Of a DNA stretch of 64,000 nucleotides, positions 37,238-51,100 are shown in pieces. The position numbers and the translations under genes are program-made. Under the pieces are notes generated by a model, which was not told the DNA's origin, did no database searches, and saw nothing but the letters and a program-made list of their open reading frames with translations. This stretch comes from Osmia lignaria lignaria (taxonomy: Eukaryota; Arthropoda; Insecta; Hymenoptera; Megachilidae), in assembly GCF_051020975.1 (NCBI RefSeq), contig NW_027478160.1:17320001-17384000 (forward strand), in the 5' to 3' direction. Position 1 is the first letter of the stretch, and every line of letters starts with the position of its first letter.

Positions 37238-38525
37238 GATCAGATGGGTAGTTCTCGAGATATATCAAGATATTTAAAAGTTCCGAAGCCGCACCAACAT
37301 AATAGAGATACAGAAACACCGTGGCCCCTTTCTTTGAGATAACTCTGCACTATTGCGAGCTGGAAATGCCACTTCCAGTTTAGCTGTGCAGAAGAAGAAC
37401 AACAAGAAGAAGAAATATCACGAAATATGTCCGTTAGGCCCCTTCCCTTGAGATAAATCTGCAAATATCTCGGAAACGAAGCGAGCTATGGCAAAATGTT
37501 AAGAGACCTTTTTTGTAGAGAATTAAGTTTCCTACTTTTTATGTTGTATGATATTTTTTGATCAGATGCGCAGTTCTCGAGATATATCAAGATATTTAAA
37601 AGTTCCGAAGCCGCACCAACATAATAGAGATACAGAAACACCGTGGCCCCTTTCTTTGAGATAACTCTGCACTATTGCGAGCTGCAAATGCCACTTCCAG
37701 CTTAGCTGTGCAGATGAAGAACAACAAGAAGAAGAAATATCTCGAAATATGTCCGTCAGGCCAGTTCCTTTGAGCTGAATCTGCAAATATCTCGGAAACG
37801 AAGCGAGCTATGGCAAAATGTTAAGAGACCTTTTTTGTAGAGAATTAAGTTTCCTACTTTTTATCTTCTATGATATTTTTTGATCAGATGCGTAGTTCTC
37901 GAGATATATCAAGATATTTAAAAGTTCCGAAGCCGCACCAACATAATAGAGGTACAGAAACACCGTGGCCTCTCTCTTTGAGATAACTCTGCACTATTGC
38001 GAGCTGGAAATGCCTCTTCCAGTTTAGCTGTGCAGAAGAAGAACAACAAGAAGAAGAAATATCTCGAAATATGTCCGTTAGGCCCCTTCCCTTGAGATAA
38101 ATCTGCAAATATCTCGGAAACGAAGCGAGCTATGGCAAAATGTTAAGAGACCTTTTTTGTAGAGAATTAAGTTTCCTACTTTTTATGTTCTATGATATTT
38201 TTTGATCAGATGCGTAGTTCTCGAGATATATCAAGATATTTAAAAGTTCCGAAGCCGCACCAACATAATAGAGATACAGAAACACCGTGGCCCCTTTCTT
38301 TGAGATAACTCTGCACTAGTGCGAGCCGCAAATGCCACTTCCAGCTTAGCTGTGCAGAAGAAGAACAACAAGAAGAAGAAATATCTCGAAATATGTCCGT
38401 CAGGCCCCTTCCCTTGAGATAAATCTGAAAATATCTCGGAAACGAAGCGAGCTATGGCAAAATGTTAAGAGACCTTTTTTGTAGAGAATTAAGTTTGCTA
38501 CTTTTTATGTTCTATGATATTTTTT
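37238..38525. repeat. Variable higher-order unit 6: first 4 monomers only (1,288 bp)
   Basis: This follows unit 5 monomer by monomer through the CTGAAAATATC copy (tail at 38424), then passes into the 10-mer domain. The last monomer has AAGTTTGCTAC, absent from unit 5 but present near 20474. Confidence 0.8.
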
Positions 38526-41500
38526 GATCAGATGCGTAGTTCTCGAGATATATCAAGATATTTAAAAGTTCCGAAGCCGCACCAACATAATAGAGATACA
38601 GAAACACCGTGGCTCCTTTCTTTGAGATAACTCTGCACTATTGCGAGCTGGAAATGCCACTTCCAGTTTAGCTGTGCAGAAGAAGAACAACAAGAAGAAG
38701 AAATATCTCGAAATATGTCCGTTAGGCCCCTTCCCTTGAGATAAATCTGCAAATATCTCGGAAACGAAGCGAGTTATGGCAAAATGTTAAGAGACCATTT
38801 TTGTAGAGAATTAAGTTTCCTACTTTTTATCTTCTATGATATTTTTTGATCAGATGCGTAGTTCTCGAGATATATCAAGATATTTAAAAGTTCCGAAGCC
38901 GCACCAACATAATAGAGATACAGAAACACCGTGGCCCCTTTCTTTGAGATAACTCTGCACTATTGCGAGCTGGAAATGCCACTTCCAGTTTAGCTGTGCA
39001 GAAGAAGAACAACAAGAAGAAGAAATATCACGAAATATGTCCGTTAGGCCCCTTCCCTTGAGATAAATCTGCAAATATCTCGGAAACGAAGCGAGCTATG
39101 GCAAAATGATAAGAGACCTTTTTTGTAGAGAATTAAGTTTCCTACTTTTTATGTTCTATGATATTTTTTGATCAGATGCGCAGTTCTCGAGATATATCAA
39201 GATATTTAAAAGTTCCGAAGCCGCACCAACATAATAGAGATACAGAAACACCGTGGCCCCTTTCTTTGAGATAACTCTGCACTATTGCGAGCTGCAAATG
39301 CCACTTCCAGCTTAGCTGTGCAGATGAAGAACAACAAGAAGAACAAATATCTCGAAATATGTCCGCCATGCCCCTTCCCTTGAGATAAATCTGCAAATAT
39401 CTCGGAAACGAAGCGAGCTATGGCAAAATGTTAAGAGACCTTTTTCGTAGAGAATTAAGTTTCCTACTTTTTATGTTCTATGATAATTTTTGATCAGATG
39501 CGTAGTTCTCCAGATATATCAAGATATTTAAAAGTTCCGAAGCCGCACCAACATAATAGAGATACAGAAACACCGTGGCCCCTTTCTTTGAGATAACGCT
39601 GCACTAGTGCGAGCCGCAAATGCCACTTCCAGCTTAGCTGTGCAGAAGAAGAACAACAAGAAGAAGAAATATCTCGAAATATGTCCGTCAGGCCCCTTCC
39701 CTTGAGATAAATCTGCAAATATCTCGGAAACGAAGCGAGCTATGGCAAAATGTTAAGAGACCTTTTTTGTAGAGAATTAAGTTTCCTACTTTTTATTTTC
39801 TATGATATTTTTTGATCAGATGCGTAGTTCTCGAGATATATCAAGATATTTAAAAGTTCCGAAGCCGCACCAACATAATAGAGATACAGAAACACCGTGG
39901 CCCCTTTCTTTGAGATAACTCTGCACTAGTGCGAGCCGCAAATGCCACTTCCAGCTTAGCTGTGCAGAAGAAGAACAACAAGAAGAAGAAATATCTCGAA
40001 ATATGTCCGTTAGGCCCCTTCCCTTGAGATAAACCTGCAAATATCTCGGAAACGAAGCGAGCTATGGCAAAATGTTAAGAGACCTTTTTTGTAGAGAATT
40101 AAGTTTCCTACTTTTTATGTTCTATGATATTTTTTGATCAGATGCGTAGTTCTCGAGATATATCAAGATATTTAAAAGTTCCGAAGCCGCACCAACATAA
40201 TAGAGATACAGAAACATCGTGGCCCCTTTCTTTGAGATAACTCTGCACTATTGCGAGCTGCAAATGCCACTTCCAGCTTAGCTGTGCAGAAGAAGAACAA
40301 CAAAAAGAAGAAATATCTCGAAATATGTCCGTCAGGCCCCTTCCCTTGAGATAAATCTGCAAATATCTCGGAAACGAAGAGAGCTATGGCAAAATGTTAA
40401 GAGACCTTTTTTGTAGAGAATTAAGTTTCCTACAATTTACGTTCTATGATATTTTTTGATCAGAAGCGTAGTTTTCGAGATATATTGAGATATTTAAAAG
40501 TTCCGAAGCCGCACCAACATAATAGAGATACAGAAACACCGTGGCCCCTTTCTTTGAGATAACTGTGCACTATTGCGAGCTGCAAATGCCACTTCCAGCT
40601 TAGCTGTGCAGAAGAAGAACAACAAGAATAAGAAATATCTCGAAATATGTCCGTCAGGCCCCTTCCCTTGAGATAAATCTGCAAATATCTCGGAAACCAA
40701 GAGAGCTATGGCAAAATGTTGAGAGACCTTTTCTGTAGAGAATTAAGTTTCCTACTTTTTATGTTCTATGATATTTTTTGATCAGATGCGTAGTTCTCGA
40801 GTTATATCAAGATATTTAAAAGTTCCGAAGCCGCACCAACATAATAGAGATGCAGAAACACCGTGGCCCGTTTCTTTGAGATAACTCTGCACTATTGCGA
40901 GCTGCAAATGCCACTTCCAGCTTAGCTGTGCAGAGGAAGAACAACAAGAAGAAGAAATATCTCGAAATATGTCCGTCAGGCCCCTTCCCTTGAGATAAAT
41001 CTGCAAATATCTCGGAAACGAAGAGAGCTATGGCAAAATGTTAAGAGACCTTTTTTGTAGAGAATTATGTTTCCTACAATTTATGTTCTATGATATTTTT
41101 TGATCAGAAGCGTAGTTTTCGAGATATATCGAGATATTTAAAAGTTCCGAAGCCGCACCAACATAATAGAGATACAGAAACACCGTGGCCCCTTTCTTTG
41201 AGATAACTCAGCACTAGTGCGAGCCGCAAATGCCACTTCCAGCTTAGCTGTGCAGAAGAAGAACAACAAGAAGAAGAAATATCTCGAAATATGTCCGTCA
41301 TGCCCCTTCCCTTGAGATAAATCTGCAAATATCTCGGAAACGAAGCGAGCTATGGCAAAATGTTAAGAGACCTTTTTTGTAGAGAATTAAGTTTCCTACT
41401 TTTTATGTTCTATGATAATTTTTGATCAGATGCGTAGTTCTCGAGATATATCAAGATATTTAAAAGTTCCGAAGCCGCACGAACATAATAGAGATACAGA

Positions 41501-41745
41501 AACACCGTAGCCCCTTTCTTTGAGATAACGCTGCACTAGTGCGAGCCGCAAATGCCACTTCCAGCTTAGCTGTGCAGAAGAAGAACAACAAGAAGAAGAA
41601 ATATCTCGAAATATGTCCGTCAGGCCCCTTCCCTTGAGATAAATCTGCAAATATCTCGGAAACGAAGCGAGCTATGGCAAACTGTTAAGAGACCTTTTTT
41701 GTAGAGAATTAAGTTTCCTACTTTTTATTTTCTATGATATTTTTT
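38526..41745. repeat. 10-monomer higher-order unit, copy 1 (3,220 bp)
   Basis: Every monomer carries private markers: AGTTATGGC (38773), AATGATAAG (39107), GTCCGCCATG (39361), TTCTCCAGAT (39507), TAAACCTGC (40031), GAAACATCG (40211), CTGTGCACTATTG (40564) with AACCAAG (40695), CGAGTTATATC (40798) with GATGCAG, ACTCAGCAC (41207), CACGAACAT with CCGTAGCCC (41479, 41505) and CAAACTGTT (41677). All recur 3,220 bp later, and I found no difference from copy 2. Confidence 0.9.
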
Positions 41746-44700
41746 GATCAGATGCGTAGTTCTCGAGATATATCAAGATATTTAAAAGTTCCGAAGCCGC
41801 ACCAACATAATAGAGATACAGAAACACCGTGGCTCCTTTCTTTGAGATAACTCTGCACTATTGCGAGCTGGAAATGCCACTTCCAGTTTAGCTGTGCAGA
41901 AGAAGAACAACAAGAAGAAGAAATATCTCGAAATATGTCCGTTAGGCCCCTTCCCTTGAGATAAATCTGCAAATATCTCGGAAACGAAGCGAGTTATGGC
42001 AAAATGTTAAGAGACCATTTTTGTAGAGAATTAAGTTTCCTACTTTTTATCTTCTATGATATTTTTTGATCAGATGCGTAGTTCTCGAGATATATCAAGA
42101 TATTTAAAAGTTCCGAAGCCGCACCAACATAATAGAGATACAGAAACACCGTGGCCCCTTTCTTTGAGATAACTCTGCACTATTGCGAGCTGGAAATGCC
42201 ACTTCCAGTTTAGCTGTGCAGAAGAAGAACAACAAGAAGAAGAAATATCACGAAATATGTCCGTTAGGCCCCTTCCCTTGAGATAAATCTGCAAATATCT
42301 CGGAAACGAAGCGAGCTATGGCAAAATGATAAGAGACCTTTTTTGTAGAGAATTAAGTTTCCTACTTTTTATGTTCTATGATATTTTTTGATCAGATGCG
42401 CAGTTCTCGAGATATATCAAGATATTTAAAAGTTCCGAAGCCGCACCAACATAATAGAGATACAGAAACACCGTGGCCCCTTTCTTTGAGATAACTCTGC
42501 ACTATTGCGAGCTGCAAATGCCACTTCCAGCTTAGCTGTGCAGATGAAGAACAACAAGAAGAACAAATATCTCGAAATATGTCCGCCATGCCCCTTCCCT
42601 TGAGATAAATCTGCAAATATCTCGGAAACGAAGCGAGCTATGGCAAAATGTTAAGAGACCTTTTTCGTAGAGAATTAAGTTTCCTACTTTTTATGTTCTA
42701 TGATAATTTTTGATCAGATGCGTAGTTCTCCAGATATATCAAGATATTTAAAAGTTCCGAAGCCGCACCAACATAATAGAGATACAGAAACACCGTGGCC
42801 CCTTTCTTTGAGATAACGCTGCACTAGTGCGAGCCGCAAATGCCACTTCCAGCTTAGCTGTGCAGAAGAAGAACAACAAGAAGAAGAAATATCTCGAAAT
42901 ATGTCCGTCAGGCCCCTTCCCTTGAGATAAATCTGCAAATATCTCGGAAACGAAGCGAGCTATGGCAAAATGTTAAGAGACCTTTTTTGTAGAGAATTAA
43001 GTTTCCTACTTTTTATTTTCTATGATATTTTTTGATCAGATGCGTAGTTCTCGAGATATATCAAGATATTTAAAAGTTCCGAAGCCGCACCAACATAATA
43101 GAGATACAGAAACACCGTGGCCCCTTTCTTTGAGATAACTCTGCACTAGTGCGAGCCGCAAATGCCACTTCCAGCTTAGCTGTGCAGAAGAAGAACAACA
43201 AGAAGAAGAAATATCTCGAAATATGTCCGTTAGGCCCCTTCCCTTGAGATAAACCTGCAAATATCTCGGAAACGAAGCGAGCTATGGCAAAATGTTAAGA
43301 GACCTTTTTTGTAGAGAATTAAGTTTCCTACTTTTTATGTTCTATGATATTTTTTGATCAGATGCGTAGTTCTCGAGATATATCAAGATATTTAAAAGTT
43401 CCGAAGCCGCACCAACATAATAGAGATACAGAAACATCGTGGCCCCTTTCTTTGAGATAACTCTGCACTATTGCGAGCTGCAAATGCCACTTCCAGCTTA
43501 GCTGTGCAGAAGAAGAACAACAAAAAGAAGAAATATCTCGAAATATGTCCGTCAGGCCCCTTCCCTTGAGATAAATCTGCAAATATCTCGGAAACGAAGA
43601 GAGCTATGGCAAAATGTTAAGAGACCTTTTTTGTAGAGAATTAAGTTTCCTACAATTTACGTTCTATGATATTTTTTGATCAGAAGCGTAGTTTTCGAGA
43701 TATATTGAGATATTTAAAAGTTCCGAAGCCGCACCAACATAATAGAGATACAGAAACACCGTGGCCCCTTTCTTTGAGATAACTGTGCACTATTGCGAGC
43801 TGCAAATGCCACTTCCAGCTTAGCTGTGCAGAAGAAGAACAACAAGAATAAGAAATATCTCGAAATATGTCCGTCAGGCCCCTTCCCTTGAGATAAATCT
43901 GCAAATATCTCGGAAACCAAGAGAGCTATGGCAAAATGTTGAGAGACCTTTTCTGTAGAGAATTAAGTTTCCTACTTTTTATGTTCTATGATATTTTTTG
44001 ATCAGATGCGTAGTTCTCGAGTTATATCAAGATATTTAAAAGTTCCGAAGCCGCACCAACATAATAGAGATGCAGAAACACCGTGGCCCGTTTCTTTGAG
44101 ATAACTCTGCACTATTGCGAGCTGCAAATGCCACTTCCAGCTTAGCTGTGCAGAGGAAGAACAACAAGAAGAAGAAATATCTCGAAATATGTCCGTCAGG
44201 CCCCTTCCCTTGAGATAAATCTGCAAATATCTCGGAAACGAAGAGAGCTATGGCAAAATGTTAAGAGACCTTTTTTGTAGAGAATTATGTTTCCTACAAT
44301 TTATGTTCTATGATATTTTTTGATCAGAAGCGTAGTTTTCGAGATATATCGAGATATTTAAAAGTTCCGAAGCCGCACCAACATAATAGAGATACAGAAA
44401 CACCGTGGCCCCTTTCTTTGAGATAACTCAGCACTAGTGCGAGCCGCAAATGCCACTTCCAGCTTAGCTGTGCAGAAGAAGAACAACAAGAAGAAGAAAT
44501 ATCTCGAAATATGTCCGTCATGCCCCTTCCCTTGAGATAAATCTGCAAATATCTCGGAAACGAAGCGAGCTATGGCAAAATGTTAAGAGACCTTTTTTGT
44601 AGAGAATTAAGTTTCCTACTTTTTATGTTCTATGATAATTTTTGATCAGATGCGTAGTTCTCGAGATATATCAAGATATTTAAAAGTTCCGAAGCCGCAC

Positions 44701-44965
44701 GAACATAATAGAGATACAGAAACACCGTAGCCCCTTTCTTTGAGATAACGCTGCACTAGTGCGAGCCGCAAATGCCACTTCCAGCTTAGCTGTGCAGAAG
44801 AAGAACAACAAGAAGAAGAAATATCTCGAAATATGTCCGTCAGGCCCCTTCCCTTGAGATAAATCTGCAAATATCTCGGAAACGAAGCGAGCTATGGCAA
44901 ACTGTTAAGAGACCTTTTTTGTAGAGAATTAAGTTTCCTACTTTTTATTTTCTATGATATTTTTT
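41746..44965. repeat. 10-monomer higher-order unit, copy 2 (3,220 bp)
   Basis: Adjacent to copy 1, with all its private markers at +3,220 bp. Apparent identity over 3.2 kb makes this the youngest large duplication in the window, unless it is an assembly artefact. Confidence 0.9.
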
Positions 44966-47250
44966 GATCAGATGCGTAGTTCTCGAGATATATCAAGATA
45001 TTTAAAAGTTCCGAAGCCGCACCAACATAATAGAGATACAGAAACACCGTGGCTCCTTTCTTTGAGATAACTCTGCACTATTGCGAGCTGGAAATGCCAC
45101 TTCCAGTTTAGCTGTGCAGAAGAAGAACAACAAGAAGAAGAAATATCTCGAAATATGTCCGTTAGGCCCCTTCCCTTGAGATAAATCTGCAAATATCTCG
45201 GAAACGAAGCGAGTTATGGCAAAATGTTAAGAGACCATTTTTGTAGAGAATTAAGTTTCCTACTTTTTATCTTCTATGATATTTTTTGATCAGATGCGTA
45301 GTTCTCGAGATATATCAAGATATTTAAAAGTTCCGAAGCCGCACCAACATAATAGAGATACAGAAACACCGTGGCCCCTTTCTTTGAGATAACTCTGCAC
45401 TATTGCGAGCTGGAAATGCCACTTCCAGTTTAGCTGTGCAGAAGAAGAACAACAAGAAGAAGAAATATCACGAAATATGTCCGTTAGGCCCCTTCCCTTG
45501 AGATAAATCTGCAAATATCTCGGAAACGAAGCGAGCTATGGCAAAATGATAAGAGACCTTTTTTGTAGAGAATTAAGTTTCCTACTTTTTATGTTCTATG
45601 ATATTTTTTGATCAGATGCGCAGTTCTCGAGATATATCAAGATATTTAAAAGTTCCGAAGCCGCACCAACATAATAGAGATACAGAAACACCGTGGCCCC
45701 TTTCTTTGAGATAACTCTGCACTATTGCGAGCTGCAAATGCCACTTCCAGCTTAGCTGTGCAGATGAAGAACAACAAGAAGAACAAATATCTCGAAATAT
45801 GTCCGCCATGCCCCTTCCCTTGAGATAAATCTGCAAATATCTCGGAAACGAAGCGAGCTATGGCAAAATGTTAAGAGACCTTTTTCGTAGAGAATTAAGT
45901 TTCCTACTTTTTATGTTCTATGATAATTTTTGATCAGATGCGTAGTTCTCCAGATATATCAAGATATTTAAAAGTTCCGAAGCCGCACCAACATAATAGA
46001 GATACAGAAACACCGTGGCCCCTTTCTTTGAGATAACGCTGCACTAGTGCGAGCCGCAAATGCCACTTCCAGCTTAGCTGTGCAGAAGAAGAACAACAAG
46101 AAGAAGAAATATCTCGAAATATGTCCGTCAGGCCCCTTCCCTTGAGATAAATCTGCAAATATCTCGGAAACGAAGCGAGCTATGGCAAAATGTTAAGAGA
46201 CCTTTTTTGTAGAGAATTAAGTTTCCTACTTTTTATTTTCTATGATATTTTTTGATCAGATGCGTAGTTCTCGAGATATATCAAGATATTTAAAAGTTCC
46301 GAAGCCGCACCAACATAATAGAGATACAGAAACACCGTGGCCCCTTTCTTTGAGATAACTCTGCACTAGTGCGAGCCGCAAATGCCACTTCCAGCTTAGC
46401 TGTGCAGAAGAAGAACAACAAGAAGAAGAAATATCTCGAAATATGTCCGTTAGGCCCCTTCCCTTGAGATAAACCTGCAAATATCTCGGAAACGAAGCGA
46501 GCTATGGCAAAATGTTAAGAGACCTTTTTTGTAGAGAATTAAGTTTCCTACTTTTTATGTTCTATGATATTTTTTGATCAGATGCGTAGTTCTCGAGATA
46601 TATCAAGATATTTAAAAGTTCCGAAGCCGCACCAACATAATAGAGATACAGAAACATCGTGGCCCCTTTCTTTGAGATAACTCTGCACTATTGCGAGCTG
46701 CAAATGCCACTTCCAGCTTAGCTGTGCAGAAGAAGAACAACAAAAAGAAGAAATATCTCGAAATATGTCCGTCAGGCCCCTTCCCTTGAGATAAATCTGC
46801 AAATATCTCGGAAACGAAGAGAGCTATGGCAAAATGTTAAGAGACCTTTTTTGTAGAGAATTAAGTTTCCTACAATTTACGTTCTATGATATTTTTTGAT
46901 CAGAAGCGTAGTTTTCGAGATATATTGAGATATTTAAAAGTTCCGAAGCCGCACCAACATAATAGAGATACAGAAACACCGTGGCCCCTTTCTTTGAGAT
47001 AACTGTGCACTATTGCGAGCTGCAAATGCCACTTCCAGCTTAGCTGTGCAGAAGAAGAACAACAAGAATAAGAAATATCTCGAAATATGTCCGTCAGGCC
47101 CCTTCCCTTGAGATAAATCTGCAAATATCTCGGAAACCAAGAGAGCTATGGCAAAATGTTAAGAGACCTTTTCTGTAGAGAATTAAGTTTCCTACTTTTT
47201 ATGTTCTATGATATTTTTTGATCAGATGCGTAGTTCTCGAGTTATATCAA
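44966..47250. repeat. 10-monomer higher-order unit, copy 3, truncated
   Basis: This follows copies 1 and 2 through seven monomers. The first difference I see is at 47161 (AAGAGACC in place of GAGAGACC). The eighth monomer (47220) keeps only the head marker CGAGTTATATC of its type and then changes to another type. The missing tail of that type reappears two monomers later at 47864. Confidence 0.85.
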
Positions 47251-48185
47251 GATATTTAAAAGTTCCGAAGCCGCACCAACATAATAGAGATACAGAAACA
47301 CCGTGGCCCCTTTCTTTGAGATAACTCTGCACTATTGCGAGCTGCAAATGCCACTTCCAGCTTAGCTGTGCAGAAGAAGAACAACAAGAAGAAGAAATAT
47401 CTCGAAATATGTCCGTCAGGCCCCTTCCCTTGAGATATATCTGCAAATATCTCGGAAACGAAGCGAGCTATGGCAAAATGTTAAGCGACCTTTTTTGTAG
47501 AGAATTATGTATCCTACAATTCATGTTCTATGATATTTTTTGATCAGAAGCGTAGTTTTCGAGATATATCGAGATATTTAAAAGTTCCGAAGCCGCACCA
47601 ACATAATAGAGATACAGAAACACCGTGGCCCCTTTCTTTGAGATAACTCTGCACTAGTGCGAGCCGCAAATGCCACTTCCAGCTTAGCTGTGCAGAAGAA
47701 GAACAACAAGAAGAAGAAATATCTCGAAATATGTCCGTCATGCCCCTTCCCTTGAGATAAATCTGCAAATATCTCGGAAACGAAGCGAGCTATGGCAAAA
47801 TGTTAAGAGACCTTTTTTGTAGAGAATTAAGTTTCCTACTTTTTATGTTCTATGATATTTTTTGATCAGATGCGTAGTTCTCGAGATATATCAAGATATT
47901 TAAAAGTTCCGAAGCCGCACCAACATAATAGAGATGCAGAAACACCGTGGCCCGTTTCTTTGAGATAACTCTGCACTATTGCGAGCTGCAAATGCCACTT
48001 CCAGCTTAGCTGTGCAGAGGAAGAACAACAAGAAGAAGAAATATCTCGAAATATGTCCGTCAGGCCCCTTCCCTTGAGATAAATCTGCAAATATCTCGGA
48101 AACGAAGAGAGCTATGGCAAAATGTTAAGAGACCTTTTTTGTAGAGAATTATGTTTCCTACAATTTATGTTCTATGATATTTTTT
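47220..48185. repeat. Split monomer type with two extra monomers
   Basis: In copies 1 and 2 one monomer carries both GTTATATC (head) and GATGCAG / CCCGTTTC / GAGGAAG (middle). Here the head marker sits in the monomer at 47220 and the middle markers in the one at 47864, which has GATATATC at the head. The intervening 644 bp, which include a private TATGTATCCTAC near 47507, are an insertion of exactly two monomer lengths. Confidence 0.8.
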
Positions 48186-51100
48186 GATCAGAAGCGTAGT
48201 TTTCGAGATATATCGAGATATTTAAAAGTTCCGAAGCCGCACCAACATAATAGAGATACAGAAACACCGTGGCCCCTTTCTTTGAGATAACTCAGCACTA
48301 GTGCGAGCCGCAAATGCCACTTCCAGCTTAGCTGTGCAGAAGAAGAACAACAAGAAGAAGAAATATCTCGAAATATGTCCGTCATGCCCCTTCCCTTGAG
48401 ATAAATCTGCAAATATCTCGGAAACGAAGCGAGCTATGGCAAAATGTGAAGAGACCTTTTTTGTAGAGAATTAAGTTTCCTACTTTTTATGTTCTATGAT
48501 AATTTTTGATCAGATGCGTAGTTCTCGAGATATATCAAGATATTTAAAAGTTCCGAAGCCGCACGAACATAATAGAGATACAGAAACACCGTAGCCCCTT
48601 TCTTTGAGATAACGCTGCACTAGTGCGAGCCGCAAATGCCACTTCCAACTTAGCTGTGCAGAAGAAGAACAACAAGAAGAAGAAATATCTCGAAATATGT
48701 CCGTCAGGCCCCTTCCCTTGAGATAAATCTGCAAATATCTCGGAAACGAAGCGAGCTATGGCAAACTGTTAAGAGACCTTTTTTGTAGAGAATTAAGTTT
48801 CCTACTTTTTATTTTCTATGATATTTTTTGATCAGATGCGTAGTTCTCGAGATATATCAAGATATTTAAAAGTTCCGAAGCCGCACCAACATAATAGAGA
48901 TACAGAAACACCGTGGCCCCTTTCTTTGAGATAACTCTGCACTAGTGCGAGCCGCAAATGCCACTTCCAGCTTAGCTGTGCAGAAGAAGAACAACAAGAA
49001 GAAGAAATATCTCGAAATATGTCCGTTAGGCCCCTTCCCTTGAGATAAACCTGCAAATATCTCGGAAACGAAGCGAGCTATGGCAAAATGTTAAGAGACC
49101 TTTTTTGTAGAGAATTAAGTTTCCTACTTTTTATGTTCTATGATATTTTTTGATCAGATGCGTAGTTCTCGAGATATATCAAGATATTTAAAAGTTCCGA
49201 AGCCGCACCAACATAATAGAGATACAGAAACACCGTGGCCCCTTTCTTTGAGATAACTCTGCACTATTGCGAGCTGCAAATGCCACTTCCAGCTTAGCTG
49301 TGCAGAAGAAGAACAACAAGAAGAAGAAATATCTCGAAATATGTCCGTCAGGCCCCTTCCCTTGAGATAAATCTGCAAATATCTCGGAAACGAAGAGAGC
49401 TATGGCAAAATGTTAAGAGACCTTTTTTGTAGAGAATTGAGTTTCCTACAATTTATGTTCTATGATATTTTTTGATCAGAAGCGTAGTTTTCGAGATATA
49501 TCGAGATATTTAAAAGTTCCGAAGCCGCACCAACATAATAGAGATACAGAAACACCGTGGCCCCTTTCTTTGAGATAACTTTGCACTATTGCGAGCTGTA
49601 AATGCCACTTTCAGCTTAGCTGTGCAGAAGAAGAACAACAAGAAGAAGAAATATCTCGAAATATGTCCGTCAGGCCCCTTCCCTTGAGATATATCTGCAA
49701 ACATCTCGGAAACGAAGCGAGCTATGGCAAAATGTTAAGAGACCTTTTTTGTAGAGAATTATGTTTCCTATAATTTATGTTCTATGATATTTTTTGATCA
49801 GAAGCGTAGTTTTCGAGATATATCGAGATATTTAAAAGTTCCGAAGCCGCACCAACATAATAGAGATACAGAAACACCGTGGCCCCCTTCTTTGAGATAA
49901 CTCTGCACTATTGCGAGCTGCAAATGCCACTTCCAGCTTAGCTGTGCAGAAGAAGAACAACAAGAAGAAGAAATATCTCGAAATATGTCCGTCAGGCCCC
50001 TTCCCTTGCGATAAATCTGCAAATATCTCGGAAACGAAGCGAGCTATGGCAAAATGTTAAGAGACCTTTTTTGTAGAGAATTAAGTTTCCCACTTTTTAT
50101 GTTCTATGATATTTTTTGATCAGATGCGTAGTTCTCGAGATATATCAAGATATTTAAAAGTTCCGAAGCCGCACCAACATAATAGAGATACAGAAACACC
50201 GTGGCCCCTTTCTTTGAGATAACTCTGCACTATTGCGAGCTGCAAATGCCACTTCCAGGTTAGGTGTGCAGAAGAAGAACAACAAGAAGAAGAAATATCT
50301 CGAAATATGTCCGTCAGGCCCCTTCCCTTGAGATATATCTGCAAATATCTCGGAAACGAAGCGAGCTATGGCAAAATGTTAAGAGACCTTTTTTGTAGAG
50401 AATTATGTTTCCTACAATTTATGTTGTATGATATTTTTTGATCAGAAGCGTAGTTTTCGAGATATATCGAGATATTTAAAAGTTCCGAAGCCGCACCAAC
50501 ATAATAGAGATACAGAAACACCGTGGCCCCTTTCTTTGAGATAACTCTGCACTAGTGCGAGCCGCAAATGCCACTTCCAGCTTAGCTGTGCAGAAGAAGA
50601 ACAACAAGAAGAAGAAATATCTCGAAATATGTCCGTCATGCCCCTTCCCTTGAGATAAATCTGCAAATATCTCGGAAACGAAGCGAGCTATGGCAAAATG
50701 TTAAGAGACCTTTTTTGTAGAGAATTAAGTTTCCTACTTTTTATGTTCTATGATAATTTTTGATCAGATGCGTAGTTCTCGAGATATATCAAGATATTTA
50801 AAAGTTCCGAAGCCGCACGAACATAATAGAGATACAGAAACACCGTAGCCCCTTTCTTTGAGATAACGCTGCACTAGTGCGAGCCGCAAATGCCACTTCC
50901 AGCTTAGCTGTGCAGAAGAAGAACAACAAGAAGAAGAAATATCTCGAAATATGTCCGTCAGGCCCCTTCCCTTGAGATAAATCTGCAAATATCTCGGAAA
51001 CGAAGCGAGCTATGGCAAACTGTTAAGAGACCTTTTTTGTAGAGAATTAAGTTTCCTACTTTTTATTTTCTATGATATTTTTTGATCAGATGCGTAGTTC

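Noticed and set aside
49510..49704. 64- to 68-codon minus-strand frames in another register (also near 24072, 28258, 40494 and others)
   Set aside because: These are overlapping frames of the same satellite, open by chance where the main frame is interrupted or has a different start.
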